Assembly: GCF_014356525.2 (NCBI RefSeq)
Contig: NC_052507.1
Location: 61,692,295-61,756,294, forward strand
DNA from: Nilaparvata lugens
Taxonomy: Eukaryota; Arthropoda; Insecta; Hemiptera; Delphacidae
Direction: 5' to 3'
Length of the DNA stretch: 64,000 bases
Shown piece after piece: positions 45,675 through 56,137 of this stretch. The notes beneath the pieces are model-generated. The model saw nothing but the letters and a program-made list of their open reading frames with translations. It searched no databases and was not told the origin of the DNA. Position 1 is the stretch's first letter. The number at the start of each line of letters is the position of its first letter. Position numbers and translations under genes: made by a program.

Positions 45675-46032
45675 ATATTGAAGGAGAATTGAGTAATTAT
45701 GATTTGATTGATTGGTCGAAATTATTACAGATTCGGCTAAGAGGTAATATATGCTAGATGCATTACCCAAAAAAATTCTAAAAAACGAGAATGGTATTGT
45801 GAATTTGGCCAGGCAAAGCAAGGATGATATGCATTGGGTTGCATATGAAAAAGTCGGCTCTAATGTTTGGTTTTTTGATCCAATTGGAAATTTACAGCCA
45901 CCATATGGATTAGACAAATATTGGAAAGAAGAAATTAGAGTAAATATATTTCATAATGTAGAGCACATGCAGCCATTAAATAGTGATTTTTGTGGTCATC
46001 TTACGTTATTGTTTCCTGCGAATCAGTTGTAA
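45671..46032 (+). pseudogene. Polinton adenovirus-type cysteine protease
   Basis: The ATG at 45671 overlaps the upstream stop. The frame reads MNIEGELSNYDLIDWSKLL, then shifts by one base near 45740 into MLDALPKK, GIVNLARQSKDDMHWVAYEK (catalytic His), VWFFDPIGNLQPP, and SDFCGHLTLLF (catalytic Cys). The length of about 120 residues is short for the adenain family (around 200), so the C-terminus is reduced. The enzyme matures capsid proteins in active elements. The single frameshift makes this copy non-functional unless recoded. Confidence 0.82.
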
Positions 46033-46502
46033 TTAAGTGTTTGTGCTGAACACATTACAAGATGGTTGTTATTTCATTGAGATCTAACACAAGTTACCTC
46101 TATTAGCATTTACAAGAAATTATAGAATTGGATAAAAATCGTCAATGGGGAATTGGATTGATTAATTTTTGTAGTTACAATAGTATTGCAAACGTTAAAA
46201 AAGGAACAAATTCCAGCTTCAAATATGGTGATAGATTAATTGAGCTGGATACGGGTGCATATGAAGTTGAGGATATTATAAAATCATTAAAGAATAAATT
46301 GAATATTGATGAGAAGAAGAATAAACTCATTATACGTGCAAACACAAATACTATGAAGATTGAAATTCATTCTGATAGAGCTATCGATTTAACACGTGCT
46401 GATTTGATTGCTAAGATACTCGGTTTTGATAATGTTGTTTTGCAAGCAAATAAATGGCATCATTCTCAGCATTTGGTTAACATAACAAGCATTGGCAGTA
46501 TT

Positions 46503-46507
46503 GTACT
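46503..46507. repeat. Gypsy target duplication GTACT, left
   Basis: It matches 50649-50653. Confidence 0.85.
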
Positions 46508-46670
46508 TGTAGGATATTAGAAATAAATAAGTCTCAAAGATTAATACTCAATGTGTGTAATCTCTATTAAAACATGTAGGATCGAGTGAATTCCAATCAA
46601 CAAACTATTAAATATTATAACTGATTTATGTCATCTGTTTTGCATAACATCTGGTTTCTGGTATACTACA
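46508..46670 (-). repeat. 3' LTR of the Gypsy element
   Basis: 163 bp with TGTAG...CTACA ends, preceded in element sense by the purine tract at 46671-46690. Confidence 0.9.
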
Positions 46671-46842
46671 TCTTCCCCCTTTCTTCTTAAGTTCAATCTG
46701 CATATCGCAGTTGATCTGCGTGGCATCTTCTCATTGTTTCCTCAACATTCACTAGGTATGAGTATGGTCCATTTACTTCAACGATTTTTCCTCTTTTGTA
46801 GCTTTTGCCTGATCTGTCTAGTACCCATACGCCATTGCCCTC

Positions 46843-47620
46843 TCAGAACACCTTTGCGTTGACTCTCGGCTTGCTGTTCCCTTGTCTAACTAACTCTTCG
46901 TCTACTCTGTCGTTAACATCTGGTAGTAATAGATCTATTTTGCAGCGTAACTCGCGACCGAACATCATAAAAGCAGGTGTTTTTCTCATTGCTCTCTTTG
47001 GGGATGTTCTATGAGCGAATAAAAATTCATTTAGTTTTTCTTGTAAGGTGCCAGTACTTCCTTTTGAAATTCCCATACGTTCTCTGAACGTTCGTACACA
47101 ATGCTCCGCCAATCCATTGCTTTTTGGGTGATATGGGGTGATACGTGCATGTTTTATGTTCAGTTCTTTGCAGAAATTTTGGAATTCATACGAAGTCAGT
47201 TGAGGACCGTTGTCACTAACAATTATTCTTGGGTAGCCAAATTTAGAAAATAGATCTTGTAATATATTGATCGTGGATTTTGTTGTGGTTGTTGACATGG
47301 GTATTACTTTGAGCCATTTCGATCTAGCATCTACAACGACTAACCACATTTTCCTGAAAATGGTCCTGCGAAATCTATGTGGATTCTAGACCACACTTCT
47401 GTTGGAAGAGTCCATGAGAAAAGTGGCATCTCAACATCTCTGTTTCTGTTTTCTTGACATGCGGTGTAGTGTTTTACATGTTCCTCTAAATCTTTGTCCA
47501 GTCCAGGCCACCATACTTGGAATCATGTTTTTCCTTTCATTGCTACAATTCCTGGATGACCTTCATGAAGAATTTGTAGTACTTTTGTTCTTAATCTTGT
47601 GGGTATGACTAAACGACCTG
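46843..47620 (-). pseudogene. Gypsy integrase
   Basis: The zinc-binding part reads LHEGHPGIVAMKGK, a stop, then FQVWWPGLDKDLE and HYTACQENR. The core has IHIDFAGPF (first Asp), VSDNGPQLTSYEF (second Asp) and ITPYHPKSNGLAEHCVRTF (catalytic Glu). A one-base shift at the start of the core (near 47350) and a TGA near 47525 disrupt it. The end lies near 46843, and no chromodomain is visible. Confidence 0.82.
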
Positions 47621-47804
47621 ACCAGAGGAGTATGCCATTTTCAAATGATAGTTCTTCTCGTTTATTGTAATATGGTAGTAGTTCTTTGTTTACATTTGTA
47701 TCTGTTGTCCAACCACTTCGGAGATAGTTTGTAACCTTTGCAAGTGTTGTGTCATGTTTTGTTGTTTCTTGTAAGCTCTTTGTTGATAATGGTTTATCTT
47801 GAAA

Positions 47805-49331
47805 TCAAAGGTGGAAAAGATGTGCTCTATTGTTTTCCCCTAACTTTTCGTTTTTTGACTTCAATACATTTTCCAAAGGAAACCTTGATAGCATATCCGC
47901 CGTTGCATTATCTGCACCTCTGTAATAATTTATTGAGTAGTCGTATGAGCTCAAAATTAAAGCCCATCTAGCAATACGGTTGGAAACAACTTTTGGAATA
48001 GAGTCATTTTCACCGAAAACTTTCACTAAAGCTTTATGATCAGTACAAATCTCAAAGTGTCTTCCATAGAGGAACTTTTCAAAATGTGTTACTCCAAAAA
48101 TTAAACCTAATGCTTCTTTTTAAATCACACTGTACCGTTTTTCAGCTTTGACGAGTCGTCTTGATGCGAACAAAATTGGCCTTTCAGTACCATCAGTATA
48201 TCTGTGAAAAAGAGCTGCACCTAATCCGACTTCACTTGCATCTGTGGCAAAAATTAGAGGAAGTGATTCATCATAATGAGCTAAAGTATCTGATGTTGTT
48301 AATAAATGTCTCAATTTTGTAGCAATTTGTTCATGTTTTTTATCCCAGTGCCAATTTGCTCCTTTTTGAAGTGGAACAAATTTACTGTAGTAGTTGATTG
48401 ATCCCAAGAAGGATCTTAGTTCTTTGACATTTTTCGGTGATGGCATATCTTCTACGGCTTTGATGTGTTCAGTTGTGGGGTGTATACCTGTTTGATCTAT
48501 TCTGTGTCCCAAATAGTTCACTGATTCCTCAAACCATTTACATTTTGTGGTTTGTACTCGAAGTCCATTGTTTTCAAAACGTTTTAACACTTCCCTGACT
48601 CTGTTAATGTGTTCTTCTCTTGTGGGAGCTGTTATTATTACATCGTCTAAAAGACATGCAACGCCTTCCAAGCCAGCCAAGATTTGATCCATTTTACACT
48701 GAAAAGCTGCTGTTGCTATTTTTATCCCAAAAGGAAGACGTGAATATCTGAAAAATCCTTTATGAGTAGAAATAGTGAGATACTTTTGTACAGAAGTATC
48801 AACTTCCATTTGTAGATATGCATCCTTCAAATCAATAATTGTGAATTCTTTCCCTCCTGTAAGTTTTGAAGTGATTTCTTCAAACCTAGGTAAGGGATAG
48901 TTGTCTGCACTTATAAACTTGTTTATGGTGGTTTTAAAATCAGCACATATCCGGACTGCTCCTGTAGGTTTCACCACAATAACTATTGGTGAGGACCATG
49001 TGATAGGTTCTTCACTTGTGTTCACAGGTGATAGTACATTACTGTCTACTCAACGTTGTAGTTCCATTTCTACTGCTTTTCTTAAGGAAAACGGAACTGG
49101 ACGTGGTTTTGCAACTATTGGTATGGCATTTTTTGACATGTGGAAAAGTACCTTGCAGTTCTTTATTGTTCTCAGATTTGGATTGAAAACATCAGAAAAA
49201 TCTGTGATTATTTTATTTACCAAAACTGAGTTCTTTTTTTGTGGAGAGCTTATCGTTTTTTTTACTGAGCATATTTCAGCACCGGGAGGTAAGGGTAGAT
49301 TGAATTTGAGGACCCAATTAAGTCCAAACAA
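47805..49331 (-). pseudogene. Gypsy reverse transcriptase and RNase H
   Basis: Blocks in order: GKPRPVPFSLR-like start near 49100, SSPIVIVVKPTGAVRICADF, FTIIDLKDAYLQ, SRLPFGIKIATAAFQ, then LLDDVIITAPT at the active site, where YLDD is usual. YLGHRID and ELRSFLGSINYYSKF follow. The RNase H part has LIFATDASEVGLGAALFHR and, after a stop near 48119, VVSNRIARWALIL and YYRGADNATADMLSRFP. The Tyr-to-Leu change before the Asp pair and two stops mark it as inactive. Confidence 0.85.
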
Positions 49332-49343
49332 AGGTATGTCATC

Positions 49344-50036
49344 TTACTTTATAACAATTACTGGTAATTTCCTGGAGTCACCAAAAGCATTGACATTTAT
49401 ATGTGTTTCTCCAAGTGTTTCAATGTCAATCCCTCTGTATGCCGTGAGGTTTCTTGTTGGTTTTAAAATGGGACTTCCAATTTTTTTCCATAATTTCTCG
49501 TTAATAACGCTGTAATCGGCACCTGGATCATACAGCATTTTCACTGTGTTGTTGTTGAGTTTAACGTTCACCATTAGTTTACAGCCTTTTTTCAGAGTTC
49601 TTATCTGTTCAATATCGGAAAGTGACAGGTTGTCATCTTCTATTGATAAATTTTTGCGGACCTGATTTATCTGTTTGTCTTTTACAATTGTAGCGTTCCC
49701 TACTTTTAGACATGCTCTAGCAAAATGGTTCTTACCTCCGCAAGCTTTACAAAATTTGTTATTTGCAGTGCACATGACACCATCAGAATGTTGCCGGTTT
49801 CCACAACGGAGACAATGTGTATTTTTGTTCAATTTTAGAGATGATTTCTTTTCATATTTTTTGTTGTACTTTTGAGGGTTAGATTCCATTGCCTGATTTT
49901 TATCAGAAATTTTTACTCTATTCAAATTTGTAGAACTGTTTTTAATTTCTTGCTGTTGAAGGTTAACGGTTTCTAGCAATTTTGCTGATTCTACTATTTT
50001 TGTAAAAGTTGTTTGTGTTGATGCATGCATTCTCAA
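49344..50036 (-). pseudogene. Gypsy gag nucleocapsid and aspartic protease
   Basis: It contains two CCHC-like zinc knuckles (CLRCGNRQHSDGVMC, then CKACGGKNHFARAC) and the protease active site KMLYDPGADYSVI, where Asp-Thr/Ser-Gly-Ala is usual and Pro replaces Thr/Ser. It is separated from the N-terminal gag frame by a shift. Confidence 0.78.
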
Positions 50037-50186
50037 TAACTCAAGTTGCCAACTATCGTTGTTGATGCCTTATATGAACTGATCTCTTAAACGTTCATCC
50101 AGGTTATCACCAAAATTACAATTTCTTGCGAGAAACCTTGAATCTAGTTCAAATTGAGTTATGGTCTCACCTTCATTCCGGAATCG

Positions 50187-50486
50187 TCAAGAAAAACAAA
50201 CTCTCTGGGATAGAGGTGCTTGTGGTTTCGTGTAGTATTTGTTTAAGACTTCTATCGCATCATTAAATCCAATGTTGTTTATGGGGGTCGGATGCATAGA
50301 ATCAAAAACTATCTTGAATGGTTGTGGTCCCAGATTCTCAAGTAGTAAGTCTCGTTTTTTTTCTTCGTTTTTGATGTTTCCATTTCGTAGGAAAATCTTG
50401 AACCTTTCGTGCCAATATATCCAATCTCCGGTTGTTCTGTCAAATGGTTGACATTTGCTGTGATTTTTATTTACCGACTGCGCCAT
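50187..50486 (-). pseudogene. Gypsy gag, N-terminal part
   Basis: The ATG uses the last base of the 5' LTR and the first two bases of the primer-binding site, so the first codons (MAQSVNK) are encoded by the PBS. The sequence contains DWIYWHERFKIFLRNGNI, typical of retrotransposon gag. The frame breaks near 50187. Confidence 0.75.
50471..50485 (-). other. Primer-binding site of the Gypsy element
   Basis: TGGCGCAGTCGGTAA starts directly after the LTR and matches the tRNA-Ser-type site known from the 17.6/297 group. Confidence 0.75.
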
Positions 50487-50648
50487 GTAGAATATTAGAA
50501 ATAAATAACTCTCAAAGATTAATACTCAACGTGTGTAATCTCTATTAAAACATGTAGGATCGAGTGAATTCCAATCAACAAACTATTAAATATCATAACT
50601 GATTTATGTCATCTGTTTTGCATAACATCTGGTTTCTGGTATACTACA
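50486..50648 (-). repeat. 5' LTR of the Gypsy element
   Basis: 163 bp with four differences from the other LTR. Confidence 0.9.
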
Positions 50649-50653
50649 GTACT
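50649..50653. repeat. Gypsy target duplication GTACT, right
   Basis: It matches 46503-46507. Confidence 0.85.
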
Positions 50654-50950
50654 TGAGTGTAATTTAGCATGTGGTAGATACTCCAATGGAAAACAAAAAC
50701 ATAAAATCTACGAATTTTTGCCAAAGTTCCTAGCAATTATTTAATAAACAAAGTACCATCACCAATTATTTATGTACCTTTGAATACTCATCGAATTCAA
50801 ACTATTAATGTAAAGGTAACAGACCAGAATGGATCGTTTATTGATTTCTGTGGAGATACAATTACAATTGGGTTGCACATATGTGAAAAACAAAAGTAAA
50901 CGTAATGGGTTATCTTGTTTCCAATCCACGTTCAGATACGGCTAACGTTC

Positions 50951-52039
50951 AATTCTTTAGATGTCTATTCTTTACCTTGCAAATCATTTATATTCATTTA
51001 GGGAACGGTTAGCTGTACAAAACCGGGAGCAGTGGCAGCTGACCCACTGGTTGCGGCAGACTATAAATTGAGCAGTAACATAATCCGTAACCTTTTTGAC
51101 GAAATACAATATGAATTAGCAGGTCAACAAATTTCTAAATCAAGATTGATTGGATTAACATCTACAATTGAAGCTATACTTGTGAAGAGTAAGCTTGATA
51201 AAAACACATATCAGTTGGCTGGTTTTGACAGAGCAGGATATGCGCTAACAGATAATAAATTCACTTTCTGTGTACCACTGAAATTAGTCCTCCCGTTTTT
51301 TGAAGATTTTCAAAGAATAATTTTAAATTTGAAACAGGAACTCGTCTTATTGAGGTCACCAATGGACCTCAATTGCGTTGAGTCTGTGACTGGAACAAGC
51401 ATTAGTGTGAAAATTACAAAACTGCAATAGAGAATGCCCTACATAACTTTAGAAGATCACGTAAGACTGAAATTTTTGAGACTGCTCAATGCTGACACTC
51501 CACTGAAATTAAGTTTTCGCCATTGGGAAATTTGTGAATTAACAAATTTGCAAAATTCACTTAACCATTCTTGGGCAGTCCGCACAACATCGGTTTTTGA
51601 TAGTCCAAAATACATTATAATTGCACTTCAAGCCAATTGTAAGAATAAAATTGAAAAATCAATATCTAATTTCGATAGCTGTGATATTTACAATGTGAGA
51701 GTATATTTGAACAGCGAGTATTATCCATACAAAAATCTGCTAGGTGAAAAGGAACTAATGTACAGAATGTTTCTATATTTTGCTCCCTCTTATTATAATC
51801 ATACAATCAATAGTGAACTCAGAACAGAAATCAACTTTAAGACGTTTTGTGATTCAACACTGCTGGTTGTTGTGGATTGTTCACACCAAACAAGTCATAT
51901 GAAATCTTTGACAGATGTTCGTATTGAAATGGAATTTAATACTGCAGTACCTGCAAATACTTGCCCTCATTGCGTTTCAATTAGCGATCATGTGATGGAG
52001 TACACACCTCTGACGAGCATGGTGAAAGAAGTTCAGTAA
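50951..52039 (+). pseudogene. Polinton major capsid protein (hexon-like)
   Basis: Recognisable sequence begins at about 50951 (SLDVYSLPCKSFIFI), then an in-frame TAG at 50999. Next come IIRNLFDEIQYELAG and RLIGLTSTIEAIL, FCVPLKLVLPFFEDF, a second in-frame TAG at 51428-51430, and MPYITLEDHVRLKFLRLL, LSFRHWEICE, VRVYLNSEYYPYKNL and YTPLTSMVKEV to the TAA at 52039. All parts share one frame. The first region of the usual protein is not recognisable. The family builds the double-jelly-roll shell of Polinton virions. Confidence 0.82.
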
Positions 52040-52139
52040 TTTTATTGATAGAGTGAAATGTGCGCAATATCATATGAGGTGTGCACCCTGACAAATTTGG
52101 CTCTTTATCAGTTTCACCTTTCAACAGGTGACATCTAAA

Positions 52140-53023
52140 ATGTCCTATTCTTTGTGTTCTGATATTTTGGAGAGTAAGAACAAAGTGCAAACTTTATTGG
52201 TATCCAATGTGATCTTGATTCTGATAGTTTTTATTATGAGCCAAGGTGCAGTACACCGATCCAGAAGCCACAGGAAGTGGAGGAGCAGAAACGGGAGGAG
52301 GAGGAGGGGGAGAAAGATGGCCGATTCGATGAGCCTGCTAAACAGAAAGAAGTGGACAAGCAGACGACTACGAAAATTGCTACAGTTGATCTTCACTGGT
52401 TTAAACAAGATTGTAATCAAATTATTTTGTAAGGACTTGCCATAATTGATCAGTTTGATAATTATATTGTATTCCATTTCAAATCACCATTTGCAAAGAC
52501 GGAATTGAGTGCAAAATTGTATAACAATGTAACATGGTTAGAACGTCACTATCATAAAATAAAATGGGAAGATGGAGATTCAGAATACACTGACTCATTA
52601 ATACGTGATTACCTTGTAGGTTATGAAAAAATTCTCACAAAAGGAACTGAGAAAGCAAAGTTTTTAAGAAGATTGCATACTAACGTTCAATATATACCAG
52701 AGGATTTTGCAAAACCTGATTTCAGCTTTTTCACTAGTTCATGGTGTTATGGTGTGTGTAACATTCATAAAAATAGACCTGATGGAAGATGTGCTTTGTT
52801 CAGTGCTCAACATTATAATTCTTTGTTGTTTAACAATATGTATCAAACAATTAATTTCATGTGTGAAAACAATCCAATGCAAAGTATGAAAATGGCTGCA
52901 ATGTACACGAATTTGCAGAAAAGAAACTTCGCTCGTTGCCTGAAAGCACGTACATGTTGCCTGTCTACAATTAATGAAGAAAGACTGCTTAATTACTCTA
53001 TAATAGTCCCAGCCTACACTTAG
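52140..53023 (+). pseudogene. Conserved Polinton-borne protein, possibly RNase H-fold
   Basis: An ATG at 52140 reads MSYSLCSDILESKNK. A different frame then gives an acidic, Gln/Glu-rich linker (about 52245-52380) and VDLHWFKQDCNQII, with an in-frame TAA. VTWLERHYHKIKWEDGD, KILTKGTEKAKFLRRLH and a Cys/His-containing block (WCYGVCNIHKNRPDGRCALF) follow. The VD-x2-x-F-K start with W-L-x-N/H-x-H resembles a protein family often found in arthropod and spider mobile elements that has an RNase H-like pattern. I assign this by memory of the pattern only. The frame has at least one stop and one shift. Confidence 0.45.
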
Positions 53024-53042
53024 TTTTGTTCATTCGATTATC

Positions 53043-53318
53043 ATGGACCCAAGAAAGTGGTTGGCTGCTGACAACGAGTTGGAAGTGAGTTTAAAGAACT
53101 GTATTGATTGGTATGATGAGTGTGAAAGTGCAATTAGGAAATCAACTCGTAAAAATTATAGTTTGGCAAAACAATTAAAAGACATTTTTCTAAGCACGGT
53201 TAATTTAAATGACATAAGAGACTATCTTTGTTATTATTGTCCTCATAATTTGTGTATAGATAAGTTAATTGAAATTGAAGATGAAATTATGAATAGTTGT
53301 GGTGAAATGTGTAAATAA
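53043..53318 (+). CDS. Small Polinton ORF, function unknown
   Basis: The ATG at 53043 (MDPRKWLAADNELE) opens 91 codons of intact frame, 20 bases after the previous stop and on the same strand. It is acidic with several Cys (LCYYCPHNLC, CGEMCK) and no recognised domain. Tight spacing and an intact ATG support it as a real gene of the element. Confidence 0.45.
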   Translation: MDPRKWLAADNELEVSLKNCIDWYDECESAIRKSTRKNYSLAKQLKDIFLSTVNLNDIRDYLCYYCPHNLCIDKLIEIEDEIMNSCGEMCK

Positions 53319-53539
53319 ACTTTTTCTGTGTTCAAAAGATTTTTCATTCCAATATCCCACTCACTTTTTAGTTTAGTAGCTGCTCAGAGCTAGACCTGAC
53401 AACACCAGCACATGTGCCGTGATCTTTTTATACAAGTGAGACATGCCCCCTTCAACCATCTGTTGATGCTAACAAGTACACGGCATGTACGTTGTCAATT
53501 TATAGAACAGAGACACGTGCCAAACAGGGAGGCGTTAAC

Positions 53540-53872
53540 ATGCAGTGTTATGGTTTTTCAAAATTCAAAAAATTAACTTGTCTCTTGATGGCAATTTCAT
53601 TTAACGAATTTGATGCGATTGTGAAGAATATTGAATTTTCAACAGGATGTCAAGATGCTGATTTGCTGTTAACAAAAACAGAAAATGTGCACTTTCCAAT
53701 TTTATCTGAGATATTTGAATTACTCGATATACTAGATACAGGTCATCTACATTATGGTTGTACAAATGTTTTGCCATCATCTGTTGTTACAAATTTCGAT
53801 GAACTTTGGAAATGCTTGTACAATACTGCAGATAAAAATATAAAAGAACTTAGATCATTGACCTCTCTATAG
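53540..53872 (+). CDS. Small Polinton ORF near the right terminus, function unknown
   Basis: The ATG at 53540 (MQCYGFSKFKKLTCLL) opens about 110 codons, intact to the TAG at 53872. It contains ELLDILDTGHLHYGC. I recognise no family. It is the last Polinton gene before the repeat-rich right end. Confidence 0.4.
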   Translation: MQCYGFSKFKKLTCLLMAISFNEFDAIVKNIEFSTGCQDADLLLTKTENVHFPILSEIFELLDILDTGHLHYGCTNVLPSSVVTNFDELWKCLYNTADKNIKELRSLTSL

Positions 53873-53880
53873 AGATATGG

Positions 53881-53953
53881 ATTCACTTTAATCTGACAGT
53901 ATAGCATTAGATTATTAAGCAATAGATGTAGAGAGAGAGAGAGAGAGAGAGAG
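53881..53953 (+). repeat. Subterminal repeat unit, copy 1, with (GA)n
   Basis: ATTCACTTTAATCTGACAGT...GCATTAGATTATTAAGCAATAGATGTAGAG is followed by GA dinucleotides. A second copy lies at 61936-62000 in the same orientation. Confidence 0.8.
53949..53953. repeat. BEL-3 target duplication GAGAG, left
   Basis: It matches 60689-60693. Within a GA tract this is weak on its own. Confidence 0.6.
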
Positions 53954-54271
53954 TGTAGAGGCCAGCAATCAAGTATTATCAGACAGGCAGGGAAGATGAG
54001 ATAGCAACCGGTCGGCTACAAGGCCAATATTCACTTTTCCCCTTTTTTAGTTAGTTGTGGAATCGCTTTCCTCAGTGAGACAACTCAACACTAAATTTGT
54101 TCTCCACCATTAATACTACAACGCTTGATACTTTATTCTCATATTTCTGGAAACCCGCAGGTAGTACAGTATCTCCTTATTTTGATCAACCAATGGGTGA
54201 GTTATTTATGTTTCTTGATTAATATTCGCAATATACAGTCCACTTATTTCAATGCTATTACCGCCCCACCA
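53954..54271 (+). repeat. 5' LTR of BEL-3
   Basis: 318 bp, with a candidate primer-binding site TGGTTCGCTCCGCACC two bases inside. Confidence 0.88.
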
Positions 54272-54508
54272 TTTGGTTCGCTCCGCACCGGATTTGTGGT
54301 CGCACAAAGCCACATTTATTTCAAATTACTTTATTCTATTATAATTTACATTTTTTTTTTTAATATTACTTCATTCTATAAAAATATATATATTTTTTTT
54401 TAATATCACTTTCTCAAATTTCAAAATGCCTTGCCTGTCTGATACACAAAAATCATGTATGATTTTGTAGAATCGCTTATCTATCGTAGGCAATAAACGT
54501 CCATCAAA

Positions 54509-56122
54509 ATGACCAATGAACAACAATCGGTAACTATCATGTCTGCTAATGAAAAAAGATTACGAATTCTAGAAGCTAGGGAAAATCAATTATTTCAAAG
54601 AGTACTGCAGACTTATGATGTAAGCAAAAATCTTTCAGTTTCTGGTAATAGAAATATATTTTTAAATAAAATAGGTACTATCAAAGAAACTAGAGATGAA
54701 TTTCGATCTTTAATGAACGAAATAAATGAATTAACTCTTGAAATCAATAACGAGTTTCAACCTAATTTTCAAGCTGTAGACTCTTTCAAAGATTTATACT
54801 GCTATATTGTAAGAGTAGAGAAGGCTATTCTATCACAGGAGAAAAAAAATTAAACAAAATTGTCTACTGAAAGTAAATTAGTATCTGAAATAAAACCAAA
54901 AATAAAATTACCAATTTTAGAACTCCCTGGATTTTCAGGAGAAGTTTCAGAATGGCCCACATTCTATGAAAGTTTTAGAACGAATATTCACGAAAATACA
55001 AATCTTACAGATTGTGATAAAATTAGGTACCTCATTGGAAAATTAAGTAAGAAGGCTTTATCTTTAACATCTGGAATATTGCCTACCGCAGAAAATTATC
55101 CTATTCCTAGTCTTGATAGATATCAAGACAAAAGAAACTTAGCTTCTTATTATCTGAATATGATAATTGACTTCAAACCTATCAAAAGTCAATCATCTAA
55201 TGGATTAGAATAATCTCTACAAAATTTCGTAGCATCAGTAGATGCTATTAAAGCTCTCAAACCAAATGATTTAACAGATTTCATTATTCTTCAACTAGCT
55301 CTCTCAAAACTAGATCCAGCAACGGTGATTTCTTTTGAAATGGATTCAAGAAAAGACAAAATTCCAACTTATGATAAATTGTTAACTTTTATCAGTGGAA
55401 ATGAAAAGATTCTATCTCGTAGCCCAAAAAATTATTTTCCAGAAAGCTCTTCAATGAAAGAAAAAACAAGAACAAATAATAAGCTTCCACATTATTTCTT
55501 TGTCAAGAAAAACAATGATAATTATCAACTGCCAAAATGTGTAATGTGCAGTGAAGTACATCAATTATATTCATGCCCAGTGTACAAAAGCTTATCTACC
55601 GCTAATAGATTCGCGACGTTTAAGGAAAAGAATCTGTGTGTGAACTGTTTATCATCTCAGCACATATCAAAATATTGTAAGTGCACAAAATCATGTTTAT
55701 TTTGTGGAAAACATCATCATTCTAGTTTACATCGTGACAGTATAGAATTGACAAAGGAATCAGATGTGAATAAGTTTAGTATAATGAAGAAATCTGTTGA
55801 TTCACCATCAACATCACCACAAGAAGGTTTGTCAGTGTCACATTGTTCAATACATTTGCCTATTGTTAGCTCATTGTCATGTCGGGCGTTGTCACAAACA
55901 ATGGTCATTCTATCAACAGCAAAAATTATTGTTTTTGATTCTATGAATCGTCCTCATGAAGCTCGTGCTCTTTTAGATTCTGCAAGTCAATTGAATTTTA
56001 TTACAACAGAATTTCAACGCAAATTAGAACTCTATATTTCTTGTGTAAATTCTAATGTACAAGGAATTGGTCTTAGTAATCATTCTCTCAAATTCAGCAC
56101 TGCTTTAACTATTACTTCTTGA
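54509..56122 (+). pseudogene. BEL-3 gag and start of protease
   Basis: One frame throughout, with in-frame stops at 54851-54853, 55211-55213 and 56120-56122. The N-terminal gag part starts MTNEQQSV. The DUF1759-type block is ELPGFSGEVSEWPTFYESF. The nucleocapsid part has CVMC, CVNCLSSQHISKYC and CLFCGKHHHSSLH. The protease site is ARALLDSASQLNFIT, where Gly would be expected in place of Ala. A short deletion follows SGILPTAENYPI. Confidence 0.8.
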
Positions 56123-56137
56123 TTTGACACGCAAAAG

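Larger units (their letters stand above)
46508..50648 (-). mobile_element. Ty3/Gypsy LTR retrotransposon inside the penton gene
   Basis: The element has 163-bp LTRs (46508-46670 and 50486-50648) starting TGTAG and ending CTACA. The 5-bp target duplication GTACT lies at 46503-46507 and 50649-50653. The LTRs differ at four positions (about 97.5% identity). Reading right to left, a primer-binding site TGGCGCAGTCGGTAA follows the 5' LTR (the 17.6/297-type tRNA-Ser site), then gag, protease, reverse transcriptase, RNase H, integrase and a purine tract AAGAAAGGGGGAAGA before the 3' LTR. Gag and pol contain several stops and shifts, so it is defective although fairly young. Confidence 0.92.
46062..50899 (+). 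pseudogene. Polinton penton-like (minor capsid) protein, split by a Gypsy insertion
   Basis: An ATG at 46062 starts the frame, with an in-frame TAG at 46104-46106. The first part (to 46507) has WGIGLINFCSYNSIANV, a LDTGAYEVEDII segment and ADLIAKILGFDN. The coding sequence is interrupted after 46507 by the Gypsy element with a GTACT duplication and resumes at 50654 with the second part (RYSNGKQKHKIYEFLPK, VPSPIIYVPLNT), ending at a TAA at 50897-50899 and containing one further base shift near 50732. The blocks and order match the single-jelly-roll penton-like proteins of Polintons, which sit at capsid vertices. Confidence 0.75.

Noticed and set aside
53930..53953. GAGAG duplication as sole proof of the BEL-3 insertion
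   Set aside because: In a GA microsatellite the 5-bp match is uninformative. The insertion is instead supported by LTR ends, primer site and purine tract.
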